Assembly (NCBI GenBank): GCA_035548125.1
Contig: DASZTV010000063.1
Location: 1 to 64,000, forward strand
Direction of reading: 5' to 3'
DNA from: DASZTV01 sp035548125
GTDB lineage: Bacteria; Actinomycetota; Actinomycetes; JAFAQI01
DNA: 64,000 nucleotides
Positions 32,760 to 41,427 of this stretch are shown here, piece after piece. Position numbers and translations under genes: made by a program. How positions within the stretch are numbered: position 1 is the first letter of the stretch; each line of letters starts with the position of its first letter. Below the pieces are notes generated by a model. The model was not told where the DNA came from. It ran no database searches and worked only from the letters and a program-made list of their open reading frames with translations.

Positions 32760-34439
32760 GTGGGGTCCCAGCAGGCAGCGGACGCTGCCGGTCCGGCCTT
32801 CGACCGCGATGCCTTCGAGGCATCCGGACGACCGTTGACCATGGGCGGGTTCGTCCTCGAGGTCACCAGCCGGTACGCGAGCAACGAGGCCCTCGTCTTC
32901 GACGATCCGCTGATCGGCGGGACGACCGTCCGATGGACGTACGCCGACCTCGAACGGCACGCGCGTGAGGTCGCCCGAGCGCTCCTGGCGCGGGGAGTGC
33001 TGCCCGGCCAGCGCGTCGCGACGCTCATGGCCAACCGGCCGGAGGCGGTCGCGACGTACTTCGGCGCGGCGCTCGCCGGGGCGGTCGTGGTGCCGCTGTC
33101 CACCTTCGCCACCCGGCACGAGCTCACTGCGCTGCTCGAGGCGGCAGCGCCCGCGGCCCTGCTCCTGCAGACCTCGATGGGCTCGCGCAGCTTCGCCGCC
33201 GATGTGGCCGAGCTGCGCAACGCGGGCGCCGCGGTCCCGTCGTTAACCGTTGCTCTCGGGCCGGCCGCTGACCGGCACGGCCTCGACGGCTGGGAGGGGT
33301 TCCTGGCGAGCGCCGAGGAGACCGAGGACGCGGCGCTCGACGCGATGGTGGAGGTCACCGACCCGCTCGCCACGGGCCTGATCATGTTCAGCTCGGGCAC
33401 CACCTCGACACCGAAGGGTGTCGTTCACCACCATCAGGCGCCGACGCTGCAGTTCTGGGTCCAGGCGGAGCTGTTCGGCCGTCACGAGCGCACCCGGATG
33501 TGGACCGCACTGCCCATCTTCTGGACCGCAGGGATGAACACCGCCATGGGCGCCACGCTCGCCGCGGGCGGGTGCTGGGTGATGCAGGAAGGCTTCGACG
33601 CCGGAGTCGCGCTCGCGTTGATGGCGCGGGAGAAGGTGACCGAGCCCTACACCCTTCCGCATCAGGCGCGGACGCTCGCCGAGCACCCGGACTGGGAGCG
33701 CACCGACCTGTCGAGCCTGCGCTGCGTCTACGGCAAGGCGGTGTTCGCGAGGCACCCGAGCGTCTCCGGCGACCCCGACTGGCAGATGCCGGTGGGCTGG
33801 GGGATGTCGGAGACCTGTGCCTTCTTCTCCGCGCTCCCCGCCTCGAGCTCCCGCGAGGCGATGAAGGCCAGCCTCGGCACCCTGCTTCCCGGCAACGAGC
33901 TTCGCGTGGTCGACCCGGAGACCGGCGGCTCAGTCCCTGCCGGCGCCGAAGGCGAGCTGCTGATCAAGGGCCCGACGCTCATGCAGCACTACCTCGGCAA
34001 GACCCCCGAACAGTGCTTCGACGCCGACGGCTGGTTCCACACGGGGGACATCGGCCACGTCGACGCCGACGGGTGCCTGCACTGGAGCGGTCGCCGCGAC
34101 GAGGTCATCAAGACCGCCGGCGCGCTCGTCTCCCCCGCGGAGATCGAGGTGGCGCTTCGCGCGTACCCGCCGGTGCGGCTCGCCCGCGTGCTCGGCGTTC
34201 CCGACGAGCGACTCGGTCAGCTCGCCGTGCTCTGCGTGGAACTGCGAGACGGCGCGACAGAGACTGCAGCGGACGTGCAAGGCTTCCTGCGCGAGCGGAT
34301 CGCGGCGTACAAGGTGCCGAAGCGCGTGGAGTTCTTCGGCGCGGGCGAGATCCCGCTCACCGCAAGCAGGACGAAAGTCAGGGACGAGGAGCTGCGGGTG
34401 CTGCTTGCGGCCCGCGACGAAGGGGCGGAACCGAAGTGA
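32760..34439 (+). CDS. Acyl-CoA synthetase (class I adenylate-forming)
   Basis: A 559-residue ligase. Motifs: MFSSGTTSTPKGVVHHH (P-loop), VGWGMSETCAF (A5), GWFHTGDIGHVDADGCLHWSGRRDEVIKTAGALVSPAEIE (A7/A8) and PLTASRTKVRDEEL with the lid Lys. GTG 32760 is preceded by AGAAAGGG at about 7 bases; ATG 32840 out of frame and later in-frame starts were rejected because the N-terminal VTSRYASNEALVFDDP belongs to the fold. It heads a four-gene operon and overlaps the hydratase by 4 bases. Confidence 0.9.
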   Translation: MGSQQAADAAGPAFDRDAFEASGRPLTMGGFVLEVTSRYASNEALVFDDPLIGGTTVRWTYADLERHAREVARALLARGVLPGQRVATLMANRPEAVATYFGAALAGAVVVPLSTFATRHELTALLEAAAPAALLLQTSMGSRSFAADVAELRNAGAAVPSLTVALGPAADRHGLDGWEGFLASAEETEDAALDAMVEVTDPLATGLIMFSSGTTSTPKGVVHHHQAPTLQFWVQAELFGRHERTRMWTALPIFWTAGMNTAMGATLAAGGCWVMQEGFDAGVALALMAREKVTEPYTLPHQARTLAEHPDWERTDLSSLRCVYGKAVFARHPSVSGDPDWQMPVGWGMSETCAFFSALPASSSREAMKASLGTLLPGNELRVVDPETGGSVPAGAEGELLIKGPTLMQHYLGKTPEQCFDADGWFHTGDIGHVDADGCLHWSGRRDEVIKTAGALVSPAEIEVALRAYPPVRLARVLGVPDERLGQLAVLCVELRDGATETAADVQGFLRERIAAYKVPKRVEFFGAGEIPLTASRTKVRDEELRVLLAARDEGAEPK

Positions 34440-35629
34440 CCGACCAGACGGACGACGGGCTCGACGTCTCCGACCTCGCCCGGCACATGGGCGTGCCGAT
34501 CATGCCCGGAGAGCTGAAGGAGCCGGTCGCGGTCAACGACATCCGCCGCTGGGTCCAGGCCATGCACTACCCCAACCCGCTGCACTATGACGAGCAGTAC
34601 GCCGCGGAAAGCCGGTTCGGACGCATCATCGCGCCGCAGTCGTTCACGGTCGCCACCGACACCAGCCACGGCTGCTCGCCCGCGCAGGTCGGCCGGATTC
34701 CCGACTCGCACCTCGTCTTCGGCGGCGACGAGTGGTGGTTCTTCGAGGCCCGCCTGGAACCGGGCGACAAGGTGCTCTGTCATCGCATGCCCTACGACTA
34801 CAAGGTGTCGGAGACGTCGTTCGCCGGCCCGACCTGCTTCCAGCGCGGCGACACGCTCTACATCACCGACAAGGGTGGTCGCGTCGCGCTGCAGCGCTCG
34901 ACCGCGATCCGCTACAAGGTGCGCAAGGCCAAGGAGAAGGACCTCTACGGCGCCGAGTCCGAGTCCGGAAACGCCGAGCCGGAGTGGACCGAGGACAAGC
35001 TCGCAGAGCTCGACGTCATCAAGGCGGAGTTCATCGACGCCGTCCAGTCGCTCGGCCACGACAAGCGGCTGCTCGGGTCGGTGAACCCGGGCGACGCCCT
35101 TCCGCGCAACGTGCTGGGGCCGCACTCGCTGGCGAGCTTCACCACCGAGTGGCGCGCCTACCCGATGACGACGTGGGGAGCGATGCGCAAGGGTCCGACG
35201 TCCGTCAAGGGGATCGACCTCGGCTACACCAAGGAGTTCGCGGGCAACGAGGGCGACCGCAACCTCGAGCGCACCGACCCCGAGCGCACCGACGGCGCCT
35301 ACTACGGCCCGTCGCGCGGGCACCTTCAACCGCAGTGGGCGAAGAAGATCGGCATGGCCCGCGGCTATGGCTACGGCGCGTCGATGGGCGCCTGGGTGCT
35401 CGACTACGTCGCAGCGTGGGCGGGCGAATGGGGCCACCTCACGCACGCCGACGTCAAGTACCGCTCCCCGGCGCTGACCGGTGACGCAAGCTTCATCACC
35501 GGCACGGTCACCGGCGTACGGGAAGAGCGTCGCCGGGTTCATGTCGCGGACGTCGACGTCCGGATCGTCAACCAGGACGACGAGGTCCAGGCCAAGGGCT
35601 CGGTCTCCGTCCAGCTCCCGCTCGAGTAA
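34436..35629 (+). CDS. Double-hotdog MaoC/FAS1-like dehydratase
   Basis: A 397-residue protein from GTG 34436. The N-terminal hotdog has AVNDIRRWVQAMHYPNPLHYDEQYA and RIIAPQSFTVA, typical of FAS1-like dehydratase domains. The C-terminal hotdog has MGAWVLDYVAAWAGEWGHLTHADVKYRSPALTGD, in which a His replaces parts of the standard MaoC D-x4-H dyad. It would hydrate or dehydrate an enoyl/hydroxyacyl-CoA. Both flanks (ligase and crotonase) support a beta-oxidation-like role. Confidence 0.82.
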   Translation: MTDQTDDGLDVSDLARHMGVPIMPGELKEPVAVNDIRRWVQAMHYPNPLHYDEQYAAESRFGRIIAPQSFTVATDTSHGCSPAQVGRIPDSHLVFGGDEWWFFEARLEPGDKVLCHRMPYDYKVSETSFAGPTCFQRGDTLYITDKGGRVALQRSTAIRYKVRKAKEKDLYGAESESGNAEPEWTEDKLAELDVIKAEFIDAVQSLGHDKRLLGSVNPGDALPRNVLGPHSLASFTTEWRAYPMTTWGAMRKGPTSVKGIDLGYTKEFAGNEGDRNLERTDPERTDGAYYGPSRGHLQPQWAKKIGMARGYGYGASMGAWVLDYVAAWAGEWGHLTHADVKYRSPALTGDASFITGTVTGVREERRRVHVADVDVRIVNQDDEVQAKGSVSVQLPLE

Positions 35630-35645
35630 GGGAACCGACGAGAAC

Positions 35646-36467
35646 GTGGCTATTCACTACGAAGTCGGGGCGCGTCCCGGCGCCGAGCGGGTCGCGCTCA
35701 TCACGATCGACCGGCCCGAGGCCAAGAACGCGTGCGACCTCGAGCATTTCCACCAGCTGGCCCAAGCGTGGAAGCGGTTCGGCGAGGACGACCAGGCGTG
35801 GGTGGCGATCATCACCGGCGTCGGACGCAACTTCATGTCCGGTGCCGATCTCAAGACCTACATCCCCGAGGTCACCAAACTGGCCAAACAGATCCAGGCC
35901 GGCGAGACCGACAAGATCGGCGACTACTCACTGTCGGACGGCACCGACGCGGTGCTGCGCGGCAGCAAGATCTACAAGCCGATCATCGCGGCCGTCAACG
36001 GCCCGTGTGTGGCGGGCGGTATGGAGATGCTGCTCGGCATCGACATCCGGATCGCAACGGAGAACGCCAGCTTCGGGGTGCTCGAACCGGCGAGAGGGCT
36101 GTTTGCGGGCGGCGGCTCCACCGTCCGCCTCCCCCGCCAGCTGCCGTTCGCCCTCGCCCAGGAGTTCCTGCTCTGTGCCGACCGGATCGACGCGGAGCGG
36201 GCCCACGAGATGGGCCTGGTCAACCAGATCGTGGCGGAGGACGAGCTGCTCGACGCGGCTTTCCGGATGGCTGCGCGGATCACCAAGAACGCCCCGCTCG
36301 CCGTGCAGGCCACCAAGCGGAGCGTGATCGAAGGGCTGAAGACCGACATGCGAGCGGCGTACAAGCTCGAGGCCGCGATCTCGCAGGAGATCTTCGCCAC
36401 CGAAGACGCCAAGGAAGGCCCGCGGGCCTTCGCCGAGAAGCGCGACCCCAACTGGCAAGGTAGATAA
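35646..36467 (+). CDS. Enoyl-CoA hydratase/isomerase (crotonase) family protein
   Basis: A 273-residue crotonase from GTG 35646. CoA-binding strand: ALITIDRPEAKNACDLEHF. First oxyanion segment: NFMSGADLKTY. Second: AAVNGPCVAGGMEMLLGIDIRIA. The acidic position after it is Glu in GVLEPARGLFAGGGS, while the second catalytic Glu is replaced, which suggests isomerase or dehydratase-like chemistry rather than classical hydration. C-terminal NAPLAVQATKRSVIEG is typical. It lies 16 bases after the hydratase and 3 bases before the next ligase. Confidence 0.9.
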   Translation: MAIHYEVGARPGAERVALITIDRPEAKNACDLEHFHQLAQAWKRFGEDDQAWVAIITGVGRNFMSGADLKTYIPEVTKLAKQIQAGETDKIGDYSLSDGTDAVLRGSKIYKPIIAAVNGPCVAGGMEMLLGIDIRIATENASFGVLEPARGLFAGGGSTVRLPRQLPFALAQEFLLCADRIDAERAHEMGLVNQIVAEDELLDAAFRMAARITKNAPLAVQATKRSVIEGLKTDMRAAYKLEAAISQEIFATEDAKEGPRAFAEKRDPNWQGR

Positions 36468-36470
36468 CCC

Positions 36471-37982
36471 ATGTTCCATCCCTCCCATCACGCGGCGAAC
36501 GCTCCGGACCGGCTCGCGGTGATCGTGCCGTCGACCGGCGAGACCCGGACCTACTCCGAGCTCGAGGCCAACTCGAACCGCATCGCCGCGCTGCTGCGCT
36601 CGCGCGGCCTGCAGCGCGGCGACGTCGTCGCGGTGGTCATGCAGAACGACGCCGCCTGGTTCGAGATCGTGTGGGGCGTCCAGCGGTGCGGGATGTACCT
36701 CGTGCCGGTCAACTGGCATCTCACCGCCAAGGAGGCGTCCTATATCGTCGCCGACTGCGACGCGAAGGTTCTCATCGCGTCGGCGGCGCTGCAGGACACC
36801 GTCGCGTCGCTCGGCGAGGCAGCCGACAACGTCCAGCTGCGGTTCTCGGTCGGCGGCTCGCTGCCCGGCTTCGAGGCCCTCGAGGAAGCCATCGCGGACC
36901 AGCCCGACGGCGCGTCGCCCGACGACACCGAGGGCAGCTGGATGTTCTACAGCTCGGGCACCACCGGAGTGCCGAAGGGCATCAAGCCTCAGCTCCCGAC
37001 CGTCGAGTTCGGTGCGATGAACCCGCTGGTCGGGTTGATCACCATGCTGTACGGGATGTCGCCGGATTCGGTCTACCTCTCGCCTGCGCCGCTCTACCAC
37101 GCCGCTCCGGCGGGCTGGAGCACCTCGGTACAGCGCATCGGCGGGACGGTCGTGGTGATGGACCGCTTCGACCCGCTGGAGTGGCTGCGGCAGATCCAGG
37201 AGTACCGCGTCACCCACACCCAGGTGGTGCCGACGTACCTGGTCCGGCTGCTGAAGCTCGCCTCCGCGACCCGCGAGCGCTACGACGTGTCGAGCCTGCA
37301 GATGGTGGTACACGCCGCTGCGCCCTGCCCGCCCGAGGTGAAGCGGGCCTCACTGGACTGGCTCGGCCCGATCGTCTACGAGTACTACGCCGCGAGCGAA
37401 GGAACCGGCTTCTGCGCGATCGGCCCGCAGGAGTGGCTGGAGCACCCGGGCTCGGTCGGGAAGTCGCTGCTCGCCCCCGTGCACATTCTCGACGAAGAGG
37501 GCAACGAGCTCCCCGTCGGCGAGGAGGGCGAGATCTGGTTCGAGGCGCTCCACCGCTTCGACTACCACGGCGACCCGGAGAAGACCGCCCGCGCCTTCAA
37601 CGACAAGGGCTGGAACTCGATCGGCGACATCGGCCGGCTCGACGAGGAGGGATACCTCTACCTCACCGACCGGGTCTCGAACATGATCATCTCCGGCGGC
37701 GTGAACATCTACCCGCGAGAGGCGGAGGACATCCTGATCCTGCACGACGCGGTCGAGGACGTCGCGGTCATCGGTACCCCGGATGAGGTCATGGGTGAGC
37801 AGGTCACCGCATTCGTCCAGCTGCAGGCCGGCGAGGTGGGTACGCCGCAGCTCGCTGACGCGCTGGTGGAGTTCTGCCGCGAACGGCTCTCACACTTCAA
37901 GTGCCCGCGCGAGGTCCGCTTCGTCGAGGCGCTGCCGCGGCTGCCCAACGGCAAGCTGCTCAAGCGGCTGCTAACCGCCTAG
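36471..37982 (+). CDS. Acyl-CoA synthetase (class I adenylate-forming)
   Basis: A 503-residue ligase from ATG 36471 with AAGG ten bases upstream. Motifs: FYSSGTTGVPKGIKPQ (P-loop), YEYYAASEGTGF (A5), GWNSIGDIGRLDEEGYLYLTDRVSNMIISGGVNIYPREAE (A7/A8) and PRLPNGKLLKRLL with the lid Lys. The A5 segment EYYAASEG is typical of the FadD12/crotonobetaine-type subgroup used on bulky acids in actinobacteria. Its last 12 bases overlap the convergent sulfotransferase gene. Confidence 0.93.
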   Translation: MFHPSHHAANAPDRLAVIVPSTGETRTYSELEANSNRIAALLRSRGLQRGDVVAVVMQNDAAWFEIVWGVQRCGMYLVPVNWHLTAKEASYIVADCDAKVLIASAALQDTVASLGEAADNVQLRFSVGGSLPGFEALEEAIADQPDGASPDDTEGSWMFYSSGTTGVPKGIKPQLPTVEFGAMNPLVGLITMLYGMSPDSVYLSPAPLYHAAPAGWSTSVQRIGGTVVVMDRFDPLEWLRQIQEYRVTHTQVVPTYLVRLLKLASATRERYDVSSLQMVVHAAAPCPPEVKRASLDWLGPIVYEYYAASEGTGFCAIGPQEWLEHPGSVGKSLLAPVHILDEEGNELPVGEEGEIWFEALHRFDYHGDPEKTARAFNDKGWNSIGDIGRLDEEGYLYLTDRVSNMIISGGVNIYPREAEDILILHDAVEDVAVIGTPDEVMGEQVTAFVQLQAGEVGTPQLADALVEFCRERLSHFKCPREVRFVEALPRLPNGKLLKRLLTA

Positions 37983-38759
37983 ATAGGCGGCGAACCGGGT
38001 CGTCGCAACGGCGGCGGCAAGCTCGTCGTAGTTGGCGACCATCTCCCGCGTAGTGGTGGGCTGCACCTTCACCCAGTCACTCGGTGACCAGTGCGGCGGC
38101 ACCCCCAGCCGCTCGCACAGCATCGCAACTGTCCGCCGCTGCGCCTCCTGGTTGTTCAGGTCGTCCTCGTAGACCAGCTCGACCGGGTGCGCGTCGCGCA
38201 GTGCCTCCTCCGACATCTGGGTCCAGCTCTCCAGCAACGTCAGACCCGTCAGCACGTCCGCCGGGTCGAGGGTGACCGGCTCGAACGGTTTCGCGGCGCT
38301 CGCGCGGACGTGGAACTGGCTCTGCGATCCGCGGAGCGCGGAGATCACCTGGTGCAACATGTTGCGTCGATGCAGGTAGACCAGGATCCAGCCATCCGCC
38401 TCCAGCTCGGGCAGCCAGGTCACGGGGTGCAGGCACTGCAGCTCGAACGCCTGACGCGGCTGCAGCTTGAAGCCGTACGCCTGTGCGCCGGACCGCCGGG
38501 CCCGCGCGGCACGGCCGCGGATCACGGCGTTCGGCAGTGCCACCGGCTCCCGGAGGACCTCGGAGTCACACGTGATGTCCGGATGCCGGTTCAGCAAGTC
38601 GACGAGCAGCTCGCTGCCCGCGCGGCCCTGCGTCACGATGACGAACCGTTTCGGCAGCCGGCGCGACAGCGCGGTCAGGCCGGCGAACGCGAAAGCCCGG
38701 TCCTCGGTCGCGAGCTTGCGAAGGTAGCCGGCCAAGCCGCCGTCGAGCGCGCTGACCAT
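37971..38759 (-). CDS. Stf0-like sulfotransferase
   Basis: A 262-residue PAPS-dependent sulfotransferase candidate. The 5'-phosphosulfate loop is seen in FVIVTQGRAGSELLVDLLNRHPDI, followed by YGFKLQPRQAF as in Stf0, and VYLHRRNMLHQVISAL with the 3'-phosphate-binding Arg and downstream Ser. Mycobacterial Stf0 sulfates trehalose; the acceptor here is unknown. It is isolated between two plus-strand operons. Only 31 bases separate its start from the ligase-kinase fusion; AT-rich TTAATA/TATTAA elements there could serve both directions. Confidence 0.8.
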   Translation of the reverse strand: MVSALDGGLAGYLRKLATEDRAFAFAGLTALSRRLPKRFVIVTQGRAGSELLVDLLNRHPDITCDSEVLREPVALPNAVIRGRAARARRSGAQAYGFKLQPRQAFELQCLHPVTWLPELEADGWILVYLHRRNMLHQVISALRGSQSQFHVRASAAKPFEPVTLDPADVLTGLTLLESWTQMSEEALRDAHPVELVYEDDLNNQEAQRRTVAMLCERLGVPPHWSPSDWVKVQPTTTREMVANYDELAAAVATTRFAAYLGG

Positions 38760-38790
38760 CGGCCAACCCTATTAAGTAAGGTCCAGCATC

Positions 38791-41427
38791 GTGACCAGCC
38801 CAGCCGGCGTCGGCGTCGCCGAGCTGGTCGCAGCCCGCGCGGACGACGACAACATCGGCCTGCGGGCGGGTGACCGGACCTGGACCTGGCGTGAGGTCGT
38901 TGCCGAGTCCGCAGCCTGCGCCGCGTGGCTGACGGCCACCCTCGACGCGGCCGAGCCACCCAACGTCGGCGTGCTCCTCGACAACACCCCGGAGTTCGTC
39001 TTCACGCTCTTCGGCGCGGCGCTCGCCGGGGCGACGGTCGTCGGGATCAACTCGACCCGAAGAGGCGGCGAGCTCGAGCGGGACATCGCACACACCGACT
39101 GCCAGCTCATACTGACCGACCGCGAGCACGCCGGGCTGCTCACCCGCACCGAGCCGACCCTGGTCGAGGACCGGCCGTGGCAGGCGTACGCGGGCGCGGC
39201 CCTCCCGTCGACGCTGCCCGATCCGACTTCCCTGCTGCTGCTGATCTTCACCTCCGGGTCGACCTCGGCGCCCAAGGCGGTGCGCAAGTCCTCCGGCCGG
39301 ATCGCCGCAGCCGCGTCGATCGGCTTCACGCCGGAGGACACCCTCTACATCTCGATGCCGCTGATCCACGGCAACGCGCTGTTCGGGGCGCTGTTCCCGG
39401 GCCTGGTCGCCGGTGCCCGCATCGCGCTTCGGCCGCGGTTTTCCGCGAGCGGCTGGCTTGACGACGTCCGGACCTACGGCGCGACGTTCACCACCACGGT
39501 CGGCCGCGCGCTGTCCTACGTCCTCGCCACTCCGCCGACGGACCTCGATCGCGACCACATGCTGAAGGTCGTCCTCGCGCCCGAGAGCACCCCGCGCGAC
39601 GGAGCGGCCTTCACCGAGCGGTTCGGCGTACCGGTCGTGACCGGCTACGGGCAGAGCGAAGGCGGCATCACGCTGCTGCCCAGCCGACGGCACGGCGCGC
39701 TCGGCCGGGCGCCGAAGGGCGTCGACATCGTCGTGATCAACGAGGCGACCGGACAGGAAGCGGAGGTCGCCGACCTCGACGAGAACGGTCTGCTGCGCAA
39801 TCCGGAAGCGGCGATCGGCGAGCTGGTGCGCCGCGACTCAGCCGGCGCCTTCGAGGGCTACTGGGCGAACGAAGAGGCGGACGCAAGCCGGCTCAAGAAC
39901 GGCTGGTACTGGTCCGGCGACCTCGCCTACCGCGACGGCGACGGGGTGTTCTTCTTCGCCGGCCGCGCCGGCGACTGGGTGCGGGTGGACTCGGAGAACT
40001 TCGCGACGGCGCCGGTGGAACGGATCGTGGAGCGCTATCCGTCCTTCGCGTCCGCCGCCGTCGTCGGCGTAGCGGACCCGCACGACGGGGACCAGCTGCT
40101 CGCGGCGGTCACCTTCACCGAAGGAGAGAGCTTCGACCCGGAAGGCTTCGCGGAGTGGCTCGATGAACAACCCGACCTCGGCACGAAATGGGCGCCGACG
40201 TTCCTTCGGCTGATGAGCGAGCTTCCGACGGTGGCGCACGACAAGACCGATCGCCAACGGCTGAAGCGAGAGTCCTGGATGGCCGACGACGTGTGGTGGC
40301 GACGTCGGCGTAGCGGGCCCTACCAACCCCTCACCGACGATGACCGCGAAACGCTGCTCGCGGAGTTCGCCGCGCACGACCGTGCTGCGCTGGCGCCGGA
40401 GCGGACGGCGGCAGGTGCTCGTCCCGGCTCCCGCAGCAGAGCGTCGCTCGCAGCCGGTTTCAGTGCATGGTTCGGCCACCGCGACGGGTCGGCGGGGCCG
40501 CGGGTTTCGGTCGAGCGGCCGCAACCCGGCTTGTCCAGCGACACCTTGCTGCTCGAGGTCGACGGGCGCGACTACGTCGCGCGCTTGCCGCCGCTGGGGG
40601 ATGGACTGTTTCCCGACTACGACCTGTCCCGGCAGGCCGACGTACAACGTGCGGTGAGTGCGGCCGGACTCCCGGCAGCGGCGCCGATCGCGATGGAGAC
40701 CGACCCAGCGTGGGTCGGGTCGCCCTTCCTGTTGATGCCGCGCGTCGCGGGCCGGACACTGACCACGAACCCTTCGTTCATCACGCACGGCTGGCTCGCG
40801 GAGGCCTCCCCGACGCAGCAAACCGCCGTCTTCCGGAGCTTCGTCGACATGCTTGCCCGAATCCACCGGCTCGACCCGAGCGGCCTCCCGGCGACCGGTG
40901 GCGGCCCGCAGCTCACCGGCGTCATCGACTACTGGGACAGCTACCTCGACTGGGCGACCGACGACAGCGACGGCAAGGCGGTCTACCGGCGGGCCATCGC
41001 ATGGTGCCGCGACCATTTGCCGCCGGACCCGCCACCGACCTCGGTGTTGTGGGGCGACCCGCAGCTCACCAACCTGGTCCTCGACGACAGCGGAGAGATC
41101 GCGGCGGTGCTCGACTGGGAGATGTCAGGGCTCGGTCCGGCGGAGCTCGACCTGTCCTGGTTCCTCGTCCTGCACGAGCACGCCGCTGAAACCGCAGGCA
41201 CCGACCTGCCGGGCTACCCCGGTCGGGCCACGCTCGTCCAGTGGTACGAAGCCGCCGCCGGGCGGCCGGTTGCCGATCTGCACTTCTATGACGTGCTCGC
41301 GAATCTCCGCAGCGGTGCCATCGTCCTGCGGATCGGCGCGATCATGGCGGCGGCAGGACACCCGGCGTCGTGGACCGCCCACGTCCCCCAGCCGCGGCAC
41401 CTGGCACAGCTGATCGGCACCGCATGA
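38791..41427 (+). CDS. CoA ligase fused to an aminoglycoside-phosphotransferase-type kinase
   Basis: An 878-residue two-domain enzyme. Residues about 1-520 are a class I adenylate-forming ligase: FTSGSTSAPKAVRKSS near 152-167, VTGYGQSEGGI (A5), WSGDLAYRDGDGVFFFAGRAGDW (A7/A8) and HDKTDRQRLKRE near 482 (lid Lys). Residues about 570-840 are an APH kinase: YVARLPPLGDG, LMPRVAGRTL, catalytic loop WGDPQLTNLVLDD near 753 and metal Asp in VLDWEMSGLGPAELDLSW near 772. This kinase branch resembles LvaA and the ACAD10/11 kinase domain, which phosphorylate 4-hydroxyacyl-CoAs. Making a CoA thioester and phosphorylating its hydroxyl in one protein is inferred. The stop overlaps the P450 start (ATGA). No frameshift links the parts. 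Confidence 0.88.
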   Translation: MTSPAGVGVAELVAARADDDNIGLRAGDRTWTWREVVAESAACAAWLTATLDAAEPPNVGVLLDNTPEFVFTLFGAALAGATVVGINSTRRGGELERDIAHTDCQLILTDREHAGLLTRTEPTLVEDRPWQAYAGAALPSTLPDPTSLLLLIFTSGSTSAPKAVRKSSGRIAAAASIGFTPEDTLYISMPLIHGNALFGALFPGLVAGARIALRPRFSASGWLDDVRTYGATFTTTVGRALSYVLATPPTDLDRDHMLKVVLAPESTPRDGAAFTERFGVPVVTGYGQSEGGITLLPSRRHGALGRAPKGVDIVVINEATGQEAEVADLDENGLLRNPEAAIGELVRRDSAGAFEGYWANEEADASRLKNGWYWSGDLAYRDGDGVFFFAGRAGDWVRVDSENFATAPVERIVERYPSFASAAVVGVADPHDGDQLLAAVTFTEGESFDPEGFAEWLDEQPDLGTKWAPTFLRLMSELPTVAHDKTDRQRLKRESWMADDVWWRRRRSGPYQPLTDDDRETLLAEFAAHDRAALAPERTAAGARPGSRSRASLAAGFSAWFGHRDGSAGPRVSVERPQPGLSSDTLLLEVDGRDYVARLPPLGDGLFPDYDLSRQADVQRAVSAAGLPAAAPIAMETDPAWVGSPFLLMPRVAGRTLTTNPSFITHGWLAEASPTQQTAVFRSFVDMLARIHRLDPSGLPATGGGPQLTGVIDYWDSYLDWATDDSDGKAVYRRAIAWCRDHLPPDPPPTSVLWGDPQLTNLVLDDSGEIAAVLDWEMSGLGPAELDLSWFLVLHEHAAETAGTDLPGYPGRATLVQWYEAAAGRPVADLHFYDVLANLRSGAIVLRIGAIMAAAGHPASWTAHVPQPRHLAQLIGTA

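Noticed and set aside
29369..32838. Two open frames of over 540 codons on the plus strand, opposite HyuA and HyuB
   Set aside because: Both have shadow-type composition, while the minus-strand HyuA/HyuB motifs are unmistakable.
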